The position numbers were made by a program, and so were the translations under genes. DNA of 64,000 nt from Maribellus sediminis (GTDB lineage: Bacteria > Bacteroidota > Bacteroidia > Bacteroidales > Prolixibacteraceae): contig NZ_WXUB01000004.1 in assembly GCF_011799805.1 (NCBI RefSeq), positions 248,001-312,000 on the forward strand, in the 5' to 3' direction. The notes under the pieces were generated by a model, which saw nothing but the letters and a program-made list of their open reading frames with translations, was not told the DNA's origin and made no database searches. Shown here piece after piece: positions 1 through 8,202 of this stretch (positions are counted from its first letter, which is position 1; each line of letters begins with the position of its first letter).

Positions 1-1
1 A

Positions 2-406
2 CAATACAAAGCTGAGACCATACTTAGCCGGATTCTTTTTGCTTTTTCGGCCATCGGAATATTTATAAGTATGATCGGGATAAGTGCCATGGCGCTCTTT
101 ATTTCGCAGCAACGCACCAAGGAAATTGGTATCCGGAAAGTTAACGGAGCAACAGTCTCAGAAATTTTAGGACTGCTCAACCAAAGCTTTGTACGTTGGG
201 TGATAATTGCTTTTGTATTTGCAACGCCGATTGCCTGGTACTCCATGCATGAATGGCTCGAAAACTTTGCCTACAAAACCACTTTAAGCTGGTGGATTTT
301 TGCATTGGCCGGTATGCTGGCTCTGGGAATTGCGCTTCTAACGGTAAGCTGGCAAAGTTGGCGGGCAGCCACAAGAAATCCTGTTGAGGCCTTACGATAC
401 GAGTAA
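2..406 (+). CDS. MacB/FtsX-type ABC transporter permease, 3' end only (5' cut by window edge)
   Basis: The reading frame is open from base 2, the first complete codon, so the gene starts before the window. The 134 visible residues are the last FtsX unit of a long permease: a transmembrane segment ending in SMIGISAMALF, the cytoplasmic QQRTKEIGIRKVNGA loop (the coupling helix expected to touch the ATPase), then two more transmembrane helices. The protein ends NPVEALRYE, the same end as the other permeases of the array. An ATG at base 71 lies inside the conserved unit and is not the true start. It is followed by a palindromic tail repeat and a DUF559 element rather than directly by another permease. 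The transported substrate cannot be told from sequence. Confidence 0.9.
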   Translation, partial: QYKAETILSRILFAFSAIGIFISMIGISAMALFISQQRTKEIGIRKVNGATVSEILGLLNQSFVRWVIIAFVFATPIAWYSMHEWLENFAYKTTLSWWIFALAGMLALGIALLTVSWQSWRAATRNPVEALRYE

Positions 407-413
407 GGGGTAG

Positions 414-457
414 ATCCCGACAGCATCGTCGGGATTGAGGTACTTCGATACGAATAA
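414..457. repeat. Palindrome plus duplicated permease gene end (copy a)
   Basis: Arms ATCCCGA (414-420) and TCGGGAT (429-435) can form a hairpin. They are followed at 437-457 by GAG GTA CTT CGA TAC GAA TAA, which reads E-V-L-R-Y-E-stop. This is a second, out-of-gene version of the permease end (E-A-L-R-Y-E-stop at 386-406). The same layout recurs at 951, 17066, and in decayed form at 11414 and 20730. Confidence 0.8.
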
Positions 458-925
458 TAGTTCACCCCAAACCCCTGAAGGGGTTTAAAGAAAAAGATGA
501 TGGATATAAACGATAATATTTCAATGTTTTACGGCGCAAAGCCTCATATTTTTGAAAAAGCGAAAATGCTGAGAAAGAATATGACTGGGGCAGAAAAGTT
601 ACTATGGGAGCAACTAAAAGGAAAGAAAATATTGGAATTACGGTTTCGTTCGCAACATCCAATTGACATTTTTATCGCTGATTTTTACTGTCATCCATTA
701 AAACTTGTAATTGAAGTTGATGGAGGAATTCATAAATCTAAAGAACAAAATGAATATGATATTGGAAGAACTGCTGAGTTAAATTATTGGGGAATCGAGG
801 TAGTAAGATTCACAAATGAAGAGATTGAAAATGATATAAAAAAAGTAATTAATTCGATAAAGCAGAAATGTTTAAATCGCCAATCGGAGATACAAAAAAG
901 TCCCCTTTAGGGGATTTAGGGGTAA
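458..925 (+). mobile_element. Small putative mobile element carrying a DUF559 nuclease gene, with inverted-repeat ends
   Basis: The left end (about 458-486) reads TAGTTCACCCC followed by an AACCCCTGAAGGGGTT palindrome. The right end (about 899-925) holds a CCCCTTTAGGGG palindrome and then TTTAGGGGTAAA. The reverse complement of the right end starts TTTACCCC, so the two ends are imperfect inverted repeats of about 26 bp, each containing its own small palindrome. A single gene fills the space, and its stop codon lies inside the right repeat. A second copy with the same two ends but no intact gene is at 8040-8179, which supports the boundaries. No clear target-site duplication is visible. The element lies between two copies of the tail palindrome (414-457 and 951-996). 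Confidence 0.6.
497..910 (+). CDS. DUF559 domain protein, predicted PD-(D/E)XK-type endonuclease
   Basis: This 137-residue protein matches the DUF559 family, which is related to very-short-patch-repair-like nucleases. Visible family features are the helix MTGAEKLLWEQL (about 29-40), LRFRSQHPIDIFIADFYC (48-65), the acidic core LVIEVDGGIH with D62, E73 and D75 as likely metal ligands, and a late GIEVVRFTNEEI strand-helix. There is no signal peptide, so it should be cytoplasmic. The start could be base 497 or the adjacent ATG at 500. It stands alone between inverted repeats and is the only gene of the element around it. Whether it cuts DNA to move that element is inference. Confidence 0.85.
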   Translation: MMDINDNISMFYGAKPHIFEKAKMLRKNMTGAEKLLWEQLKGKKILELRFRSQHPIDIFIADFYCHPLKLVIEVDGGIHKSKEQNEYDIGRTAELNYWGIEVVRFTNEEIENDIKKVINSIKQKCLNRQSEIQKSPL

Positions 926-950
926 AAAACTTGGCGGACAGCATCAACAG

Positions 951-996
951 ATCCCGCGATCGAAGCATCGGGATTGAGGTACTTCGATACGCGTAA
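951..996. repeat. Palindrome plus duplicated permease gene end (copy b)
   Basis: ATCCCG at 951-956 and CATCGGGAT at 966-974 form an imperfect hairpin. GAG GTA CTT CGA TAC GCG TAA follows at 976-996 (E-V-L-R-Y-A-stop). No permease lies directly upstream: the preceding gene is the DUF559 gene. This copy therefore appears to have been duplicated or separated from copy a by the element between them. The tail sequence is closer to that of copy a than to any real permease end in the window. Confidence 0.75.
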
Positions 997-1053
997 TGAA
1001 AAATTTGAAACTGGCAATGTTTTTGTTAAATACGAGCCATAATAAAACCGAAA

Positions 1054-2592
1054 ATGATCAAACTAATACTTTCTCTTTTATGTATTGTTGTTTTATTTCA
1101 TTCGTGCAGCAATAAAAACAAACTCAAAACCGATGAGCATTCACTTGTGAAGCAAATCCTCACCGAAGAAGAACAGCTGGCACATGAACAACAGTTGCGT
1201 GCCGAACGTGAAAAGCAACTGGCTGATTCGCTGGCAAAATTACCCAAAGGCTTTCGGTTTAAAGAAGAACGGGGAGTCGACCCTGAACATCCGCCAATGG
1301 TAATCGACATTGCCGGAAGCCTGGAAAACTTCAAATCATTTAAGCTTTCCGACTTTGCTTCTAAAATCGACTACATCCGAATAGAACAGCCTGAGGATTC
1401 TGTCTTCCATCCTAAAATGAAGTTCAATTACCTGATGCTGGACGATTATATCGTCGCATCCAACCTTTACGGAATAGTTCTTTATACCAGGAAAGGTGAA
1501 TTTGTAACCAATGTGGTTTGCAACAAATCGACAGGTATAACCTACCAGCCGGAAAAGAATATGATAACAACCATGTCATCATTTACAAGAATTGGCGCCG
1601 GTTTTAGTTTGTGGAACGAGGGAAATGAGCTGTTCTATACCTATGTGAACAACATAAGCGGACAGCAATTTATTATGAAGCTGGATTGCAGTAATATTCC
1701 TGTTTCAATGTCAACCGTCAATAATCCTGAAACTCCCGATGCGATTATTGGGAAGGGGAACATTGACCTGGATTTTAATCACGGTTTGCCTCCTCCTATG
1801 GTTCTACGTAAAAATGCAACAACGGAATTGCTTGACCGGAGTCGGATGAAACAAACGATGAGTAGTTACAGGCTTGACAACAATACATACATTCAGTTCT
1901 TAAGCGGAGAAAATATGTTTGCAATCTTTGGTAACAGCGGCGATACTTTGGCAACATTTTCGAAAAACGAGCAGGTGAAAAATTATACAAAAAGTATAAT
2001 GCGCGGAGTCGACAGGGGATTCACCTATCAAAAAAACGGGAAGCATTATTTTCGCACCGATTACAACGACACCATATTTCAAATTATTCCACCAAACCGT
2101 TTATTTCCTGTTTATGTGTTAAACCTGGGAGAGCATAAAGTTGAAAAGCAGGATGGAGTTGATCCGGGTGTAAGTCTCGAAGGTAAAATTATTCCAAGCG
2201 GGTTTGCCGTTTTTAACAAGCACATCTTTATCAATTTTCTAAAAGACAATTATGATTGTCCGAATAACCGCAGAAATAAGCTGGTAAAAAAGTTTTATGG
2301 TGTATTCGATATTGCCAATGAGAAATTGGAACTGGTTCCGGCTGATTCACTGGATTATTCGCCAAATATTCTTGAAAATGATATTGACGGAGGACTTCCG
2401 GTGTGGCCATCAACCTATAATTCCGATAAGGGCAACGAAATACTCATTCCTGTGTTCGGACATGAGCTTAAGCAACATGTTAACTCCGATAAATATTTAC
2501 ACTCAAATGCGCCTGAAGAAAAGAAATCCGCTTTGAAAAAGCTTTCGGAGGAGGTAGCGGATCATGAAAGAATTCTGATGGTAATAAAATGA
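1054..2592 (+). CDS. Lipoprotein with predicted 6-bladed beta-propeller, tandem paralog 1
   Basis: This is a 512-residue lipoprotein with a hydrophobic leader and lipobox ending at C18 (LFHSC). After it comes a charged, probably helical stretch of about 45 residues (KLKTDEHSLVKQIL...EEEQ...REKQLADSLAKLPKGFRF) that could act as a stalk. The remainder is beta-rich with repeated short motifs such as YLMLDDYIVASNLYGIVLY and GEFVTNVV, typical of Bacteroidota 6-bladed propeller proteins (DUF4934/DUF5128 type). That fold assignment comes from pattern, not from a search. The next two genes are close paralogs in the same direction with gaps of 6-10 bp, then a permease, so an operon 1054-8037 is likely. 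Function is unknown; a periplasm- or surface-facing partner of the permease is an inference. Confidence 0.75.
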   Translation: MIKLILSLLCIVVLFHSCSNKNKLKTDEHSLVKQILTEEEQLAHEQQLRAEREKQLADSLAKLPKGFRFKEERGVDPEHPPMVIDIAGSLENFKSFKLSDFASKIDYIRIEQPEDSVFHPKMKFNYLMLDDYIVASNLYGIVLYTRKGEFVTNVVCNKSTGITYQPEKNMITTMSSFTRIGAGFSLWNEGNELFYTYVNNISGQQFIMKLDCSNIPVSMSTVNNPETPDAIIGKGNIDLDFNHGLPPPMVLRKNATTELLDRSRMKQTMSSYRLDNNTYIQFLSGENMFAIFGNSGDTLATFSKNEQVKNYTKSIMRGVDRGFTYQKNGKHYFRTDYNDTIFQIIPPNRLFPVYVLNLGEHKVEKQDGVDPGVSLEGKIIPSGFAVFNKHIFINFLKDNYDCPNNRRNKLVKKFYGVFDIANEKLELVPADSLDYSPNILENDIDGGLPVWPSTYNSDKGNEILIPVFGHELKQHVNSDKYLHSNAPEEKKSALKKLSEEVADHERILMVIK

Positions 2593-2602
2593 ATCTATAC
2601 GT

Positions 2603-4141
2603 ATGAAGAACAATAGCAGTATCTATCTTTTGGTGTTTTTGCTGATAGCAGTTTCGTGCAACAGCAACCGCCTGAAGACCGATGAAAAATCGCTGGTAAA
2701 ACAAATCCTCACCGAAGAAGAACAACGGGCACACGAAGAACAACTGCGTATTGAACGAGAACAACAGCTGGCTGACTCCATTGCTAAATTGCCTAAAGGC
2801 TTTCGGTTTAAAGAAGAACGGGGAGTTGACCCTGAGCATCCGCCAATGGTAATCGATATTGCAGGGTCTCTTGACAGTATCCGTCCTTTCAAATTATCAG
2901 ATGTTGCAACAGAAGTAAAATACATCAGGATGGAGGCTTTGCCGGATTCAACGCTACCCAACGACATGAAGTTTAAATATTACCTGATGGATAATTATCT
3001 AGTTGCGGCCAATTTATACGGTATCCATCTCTACTCAAAGCAAGGTGAATTTATTCGATCGGTCGTAAAAAACGAATTAACAGGTGTGAATGTTGACTTG
3101 CCAAAAGACCGGATACACTTCTGGAATGATTACACGCTTGTTGGGGGAGGTACTTCGGTTTGGGGGCGTGGCGATGATTTGTTTTATACCTACTCGAATA
3201 ATATCACAGGGCAACGATACATCATGGAATATAATTGCGCAGCAGCTTCTCTTATGATTGAGAATCAGCCTGGTTCGGAAAACACGGATTCAATTATCGG
3301 GCTTGGGACTGTTTCGGTAGATTTAAGACATGGCGATACGCGAACACCCCCGGCACGAAAACACCAGGGAATGTTTAGTATGAGTCCGGATTATTTATAC
3401 AAGGGAATGGGAGTGTTTTCTCCCGATCGCAATACCTATGTGCAAAACATGCACGGAAAAAATATGCTTGGGATATTGGGAACAGGAGGTGATACGTTGG
3501 CAACTTTTGCAAAAGTAGAACAGCTGGAAAATTATACCAAAAACCTGATGCGGGGTACCGACCGGGGAACACAGTACGAAAAAGACGGTAAGCTCTTTGT
3601 AAGGACGAATTTCAACGATACTATTTTCCAGGTAATTCCTCCCAATAAATTGTTTCCGGTGTATGTGTTTCATCTTGGTGAGTACAAAGTTACCATGCAG
3701 GAGGGAGTGGATCCCGGTTTCGATTTAAACGGGAAAATCATTTTGCAGGATTTTGCCGATACCCGCGACTATCTTTTTATCACATTCACTAAAGACAGTT
3801 ACGATTGTCCGAATAACAGAAGAAATAAAACACTGAAACTTTATCGTGCCATTTATTCAAAGGCCAAACACAAATTGGCCATTGTAGAAGGCTTGCCAAC
3901 CGATTACGAAGCGCCGATATTGGAAAATGATCTCGACGGCGGAGTGCCGGTCTGGCCGCAATCATTTATGGTAGGGCGAAACGGCGAAATCCTGGTTTCT
4001 CTGAAAGGGAGTGAATTGAAAGCACACATAAAAGCTACAGGTTTTGAAAACTCAACTGCTCCGATTGAAAAGAAAAACGAGTTGCGAAATTTTGCGAATA
4101 TGCTTGCCGCTGATGACAATGTTTTAATGATTGTTAAATAA
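2603..4141 (+). CDS. Lipoprotein with predicted 6-bladed beta-propeller, tandem paralog 2
   Basis: This 512-residue protein has exactly the same length as its upstream neighbour. The lipobox ends at C19 (AVSC). Residues about 22-85 are nearly identical to paralog 1 (LKTDEKSLVKQILTEEEQ, LAKLPKGFRFKEERGVDPEH region), while the beta-rich body has diverged. Shared body landmarks include DSYDCPNNRRNK, ILENDLDGGVPVWPQ and FPVYVFHLGEYKV, so all three genes arose by duplication. It starts 10 bp after the previous stop and ends 6 bp before the next start. No catalytic motif is recognised. Confidence 0.75.
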   Translation: MKNNSSIYLLVFLLIAVSCNSNRLKTDEKSLVKQILTEEEQRAHEEQLRIEREQQLADSIAKLPKGFRFKEERGVDPEHPPMVIDIAGSLDSIRPFKLSDVATEVKYIRMEALPDSTLPNDMKFKYYLMDNYLVAANLYGIHLYSKQGEFIRSVVKNELTGVNVDLPKDRIHFWNDYTLVGGGTSVWGRGDDLFYTYSNNITGQRYIMEYNCAAASLMIENQPGSENTDSIIGLGTVSVDLRHGDTRTPPARKHQGMFSMSPDYLYKGMGVFSPDRNTYVQNMHGKNMLGILGTGGDTLATFAKVEQLENYTKNLMRGTDRGTQYEKDGKLFVRTNFNDTIFQVIPPNKLFPVYVFHLGEYKVTMQEGVDPGFDLNGKIILQDFADTRDYLFITFTKDSYDCPNNRRNKTLKLYRAIYSKAKHKLAIVEGLPTDYEAPILENDLDGGVPVWPQSFMVGRNGEILVSLKGSELKAHIKATGFENSTAPIEKKNELRNFANMLAADDNVLMIVK

Positions 4142-4147
4142 CAAAAG

Positions 4148-5626
4148 ATGAAGACATTCGGCTATATTCTGATTTTAATATCGGGTTTGGCAATATATTC
4201 CTGTGGCAGAAATAAGCTGAAAACCGATGAAAAATCACTGGTAAAACAAATCCTTACCGAAGAAGAACAGCGGGCACATGAAGCTGAACTCCTTGCCGAA
4301 AGCGAAAAGCAGTTTGCTGATTCCATTGCAAAATTACCCAAAGGCTTTCGGTTTCCGGAAGATCGCTCGGTGGATTCAAATTATCCTCCTTTGACTATTG
4401 ACATCGCAGGGAACCGCGAGAATCCGCAAAAAATTAAACTTTCGCACCTGTTTAATAAGGTTGAATACATTCTGTTGGAACCCGGCCCGGATAGTATTTT
4501 TAATGCTTCCGGATTTAGAGATATTGTTGTTGGTGAAAAACACATTTATGGTTTTTCTTTTCAGGCAGGTGTTGCTCAATATAATTTGGATGGAAGATTT
4601 CTTGGATTTGTTTGTAGAAATGAATTGAAAGTTACACAAGCTCCCGGTGGCGGCACTATGCTGGCGACTTCCGATCCGGCTACAAAAATGGCATGGCAAA
4701 TATTTTATGCTAATGGCAAATTGTGTTATAAATACCTCGACAGGGAAAACCAGACAACATCGTATTACCAGTTTGATGATGAAACAGATTGTTCTGAAAC
4801 ATTAGTGCTGCCCACACAGGAAGGAGAGCAGACCAAGAATAAACCGAAGGGAATAAAATATGCACAGTTCTCTGATAAGTTTGTTTCGAAGAGTACTACA
4901 CTTTACCCGCTCCCGGGGGGAATGAAAGCCCTGGCACAAAACAGGAAACCCGTATCAGAAGCACTGCCGTTTATTTCGGTATTATCAACAAAAGACGATA
5001 CAATTTGCACTTTCCGCGATAATGATCCGATCGAAAACTTTTCGAAGCATGTATACAGAGGTGTTGATGATGGCAACAACTATTTTTTCAACCAAACTCT
5101 TCACCTTCGGCAATCTTATAACGATACCATTTATTGTTTAATGCCTCCTAATCGTTTAGTCCCCAAATATATTTTTGATTTTGGCGACATGGGTATTCCG
5201 TCGGCTTTTGGAGGTATCGATCCGGGTTTCGACCTGAAAGATAAACTCATACTTCAGTCGTTACTGGAGACCGACCAGTATCTTTTTATTACTTATTCAA
5301 AAGATTATGATTGCCCCAATACTGCAAAATCAGGAACCCTGAAATACAGCCGGTTAATTTATGACAAAAGGAAAGAAGCAACGACGCTTATTTATGTTGA
5401 TGAGGCTCCTTTTGTTCCTGAAGGGAAAATGATCTGGCCGTCACCTCCTGAAATAAATATTGAAAACGATTTGGATGCGATGCCTTTTATATGGCCCAAA
5501 TATGTTAATGCAGTAGGAAAACCTTATTCTGTTTTTTCAGGAGAGGTACTGATGGGGGTAGATACAACCGGGCTTCCGGTAAAAAAATTAAACAAAAACG
5601 ATCGGATAATAGCTATTTACGAATAA
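4148..5626 (+). CDS. Lipoprotein with predicted 6-bladed beta-propeller, tandem paralog 3
   Basis: This 492-residue protein has a lipobox ending at C19 (IYSC). It keeps the N-terminal LKTDEKSLVKQILTEEEQ block, but after residue 60 it is the most diverged of the three, with RFPEDRSVDSNYPPLTIDIA where the others have RFKEERGVDPEHPPMVIDIA. The propeller body retains YDCPN, IENDLDAMPFIWPK and the ending NDRIIAIYE. It lies 11 bp upstream of the permease at 5638, which suggests co-transcription and possibly a joint role with that transporter. Function is unknown. Confidence 0.75.
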   Translation: MKTFGYILILISGLAIYSCGRNKLKTDEKSLVKQILTEEEQRAHEAELLAESEKQFADSIAKLPKGFRFPEDRSVDSNYPPLTIDIAGNRENPQKIKLSHLFNKVEYILLEPGPDSIFNASGFRDIVVGEKHIYGFSFQAGVAQYNLDGRFLGFVCRNELKVTQAPGGGTMLATSDPATKMAWQIFYANGKLCYKYLDRENQTTSYYQFDDETDCSETLVLPTQEGEQTKNKPKGIKYAQFSDKFVSKSTTLYPLPGGMKALAQNRKPVSEALPFISVLSTKDDTICTFRDNDPIENFSKHVYRGVDDGNNYFFNQTLHLRQSYNDTIYCLMPPNRLVPKYIFDFGDMGIPSAFGGIDPGFDLKDKLILQSLLETDQYLFITYSKDYDCPNTAKSGTLKYSRLIYDKRKEATTLIYVDEAPFVPEGKMIWPSPPEINIENDLDAMPFIWPKYVNAVGKPYSVFSGEVLMGVDTTGLPVKKLNKNDRIIAIYE

Positions 5627-5637
5627 AGTATAATCCA

Positions 5638-8037
5638 ATGAATTTCACACTAAAATCAAGCCTTAGAAACCTACGAAGCAAGCCTGTTTATTCACTTATC
5701 ACTTTTGTTGGCTTTACTTTTGGAATTACTTCGGGGCTGTTAATTTACCTGTGGGTGATGAACGAATTGAGCTACGATAAATTCCATATGGACTATGAGC
5801 GCGTTTATCGGGTGTTAACCTTGTCGAAACAAGGCGACGAAATTGTAAAATCATCAGGTTCGTACCGACCGCTGCCTGCTACACTGAAAAAAGATTATCC
5901 GCAGATTGAATACGCCACGTATCTTTATTCCAGCTCGGAAGATTCACCACTTCAAAAAGAAGAAGGGGGCGAAAAAATCGAAGCCCGTGAATCATGGGTT
6001 ACAAATGATTTCTTTTTCATATTCAACGGCTTCCCTTTTATTGAAGGAAATGCGTTCGATGCTATAGAAAATGCATCGGGAATCATTCTTTCCGAAACCG
6101 TGGCTCAAAAACTTTTTGGAAACGAACCCGCTTTAGGTAAAACAATCATCATCGACAAATATGGAAAACAGATGTACACAGTTACCGGAGTGATGCGTTT
6201 TCCTAAAAATTCACACATCGACATTGGTTATATTTTTCCCGAGGTAAACAGCACGGTGGAAGGTTATTCCAATCATTGGGGAGACAAGTCTTTTAATCGT
6301 GTTTATGTGAAATTGCGGGAAGATGCAGTTATTGATGACTCGTTTTTAAGTCAGATTACGAATCACCTGAGCAGATATTCGAATAAAACTGACAAGCTAC
6401 TGTTTCAACCGCTCACTGATATCCATTTGCATTCTGATTATGAACCGAATCGTTTCGATAAAAACATCAGCTCTTACAAATACGTTTGGATTTTCTCTGG
6501 TCTTGCACTTTTAATTATCCTGATGGCCTCGCTTAATTTCTCGATACTCTCTGTTGCGCGGGCTTCAGAACGCTCCACCGAAATTGGAGTCAAGAAAGTA
6601 AATGGGGCAGGGCGATTCCATATTATCCGGCAGTTTATGGGGGAGTCGTTCGTTCATAGTTTTGCGGCCATGCTTGTAGCTCTGCTTGTTTTATGGCTCA
6701 TCTTACCGTGGTTTAACAATTTTGCAGGAAAAGAAATCGCCTTCCGGTTCTCATTTCGGCTGATCCGAAATCTTTTACTTATTTCCTTATTTACCGGATT
6801 GGTTGCAGGACTTTACCCGTCTTTTTACCTGGCATCGTTAAATCCCTCCGGAATATTCAGAGGCGGGAGTATAAGCGGTTCGAGAACACCATTTATCCGT
6901 TTGCTGGTGACCGTTCAGTTTTGTATCGCCATTGTTTTTATTGTTGCAACTTCGATGTTTGTTAAACAGATGAATTACGTGCGTACCAAAGATTTAGGTT
7001 TAACACACGAAAATATGGTTGTGGTGCCTACCGGTTTGTGGTACGGGAATCAATCGTTTAAACAGGAATTAATGCGAAATCCTAATGTTCTTGGTGTAAC
7101 AGCGAGTGTTTATGCCCCGGTGGATTTTGGCTGGACAACTTCGCTTCCGCTGACCAGTCTGGGGCGCACCGATAGTTTAAATGCATCCCTGTTTTGGGCC
7201 GACGAAGATTTTGCCAAAACCTATGAGTTGGAAATAGTTAAAGGAGAATTTCTGAAAATGACTGGCAACGATTACTGGAAGGAAAATGAAAAGGCCAACG
7301 AAAGTAGGAAAGAGGGGAAAAGCTATGCCATTTCCATACCGATTGTTATCAACCAGAAGGCAGAAAAAGTACTTGGTTTTGAAGACCCGGTCGGGCAACG
7401 CATTGGGAATAATGTGATTGTAGGGGTTGTTAAGGATTTTCATTTCCGAACCTTGCATCAGCCCATTGGTCCGTTGGTAATTACAAACGATCCGCAGGCA
7501 ATTCAAACGATGAATATCAGAATAGCTCCGAACAATAAAGCTGAAACCATAAAATATATTCGTGATGTGTACCAGAAATATACCGACAACCGGGGCTTCT
7601 CTTATCACTTTTTCGATGACCTGATGGATGAGAAATACAGGGATGAAACCCGGCTGAAAAACATCACTACCGCATTTTCGTTGCTGGCCATCGTAATTTC
7701 TGTTCTTGGAATATTGGGAATGGCGTATTTCTCAATTGACAGGCGTACCAAAGAAATCGGCATCAGAAAAGTAAACGGCGCCAAAGTTTCTGAAATCCTC
7801 ACAATGCTAAATAAAGACTTCATAAAATGGGTTATCGTAGCATTTATTGTAGCAACGCCGATCGCATTTTTCGCTATGAATAAATGGCTCGAAAACTTTG
7901 CCTACAAAACCAGCCTGAGTTGGTGGGTATTTGCACTGGCCGGAGCAATGGCGCTGGGAATTGCATTACTGACCGTGAGCTGGCAAAGCTGGCGGGCAGC
8001 CACGCGAAATCCTGTTGAAGCCTTACGATATGAATAA
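5638..8037 (+). CDS. MacB/FtsX-type ABC transporter permease, full length (799 aa)
   Basis: This is a double-unit permease: one transmembrane helix near 17-42, a first periplasmic MacB-like core domain to about 280, three helices (YVWIFSGLALLIILMASLNF and following), a fifth helix (LLVTVQFCIAIVFIVATSMF), a second periplasmic domain, and three C-terminal helices. Both FtsX units carry the coupling-loop motif (STEIGVKKVNGA and TKEIGIRKVNGA). It has no ATPase domain and would need the nucleotide-binding protein of the array or another one. It follows the three propeller lipoproteins with only 11 bp between. It ends NPVEALRYE. MacB relatives couple ATP hydrolysis to periplasmic motion or export; the substrate here is unknown. 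Confidence 0.9.
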   Translation: MNFTLKSSLRNLRSKPVYSLITFVGFTFGITSGLLIYLWVMNELSYDKFHMDYERVYRVLTLSKQGDEIVKSSGSYRPLPATLKKDYPQIEYATYLYSSSEDSPLQKEEGGEKIEARESWVTNDFFFIFNGFPFIEGNAFDAIENASGIILSETVAQKLFGNEPALGKTIIIDKYGKQMYTVTGVMRFPKNSHIDIGYIFPEVNSTVEGYSNHWGDKSFNRVYVKLREDAVIDDSFLSQITNHLSRYSNKTDKLLFQPLTDIHLHSDYEPNRFDKNISSYKYVWIFSGLALLIILMASLNFSILSVARASERSTEIGVKKVNGAGRFHIIRQFMGESFVHSFAAMLVALLVLWLILPWFNNFAGKEIAFRFSFRLIRNLLLISLFTGLVAGLYPSFYLASLNPSGIFRGGSISGSRTPFIRLLVTVQFCIAIVFIVATSMFVKQMNYVRTKDLGLTHENMVVVPTGLWYGNQSFKQELMRNPNVLGVTASVYAPVDFGWTTSLPLTSLGRTDSLNASLFWADEDFAKTYELEIVKGEFLKMTGNDYWKENEKANESRKEGKSYAISIPIVINQKAEKVLGFEDPVGQRIGNNVIVGVVKDFHFRTLHQPIGPLVITNDPQAIQTMNIRIAPNNKAETIKYIRDVYQKYTDNRGFSYHFFDDLMDEKYRDETRLKNITTAFSLLAIVISVLGILGMAYFSIDRRTKEIGIRKVNGAKVSEILTMLNKDFIKWVIVAFIVATPIAFFAMNKWLENFAYKTSLSWWVFALAGAMALGIALLTVSWQSWRAATRNPVEALRYE

Positions 8038-8039
8038 CT

Positions 8040-8179
8040 TAGTTTACCCCAAACCCCTAAAGGGGCTTCTGGTAGCGAGCACTGAAAAAGATTTGTGAAG
8101 AAAATGAGCTAGAATATAAAATAGATGATACGTCAATAGGAGATACAAACAAGTCCCCTTCAGGGGATTTAGGGGTAAA
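8040..8179. mobile_element. MITE-like deletion derivative of the DUF559 element
   Basis: The left end TAGTTTACCCC with its AACCCCTAAAGGGG palindrome matches 458-486. The right end (CCCCTTCAGGGG then TTTAGGGGTAAA) matches 899-925. Just inside the right end the sequence still resembles the last codons of the DUF559 gene (CAA TAG GAG ATA CAA against CAA TCG GAG ATA CAA) but with an in-frame stop. The rest of the gene is missing, leaving about 140 bp. It lies 2 bp after the stop codon of the permease that ends at 8037. Confidence 0.6.
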
Positions 8180-8202
8180 GAAAAAGCAGTGTTTTTAACC
8201 CC

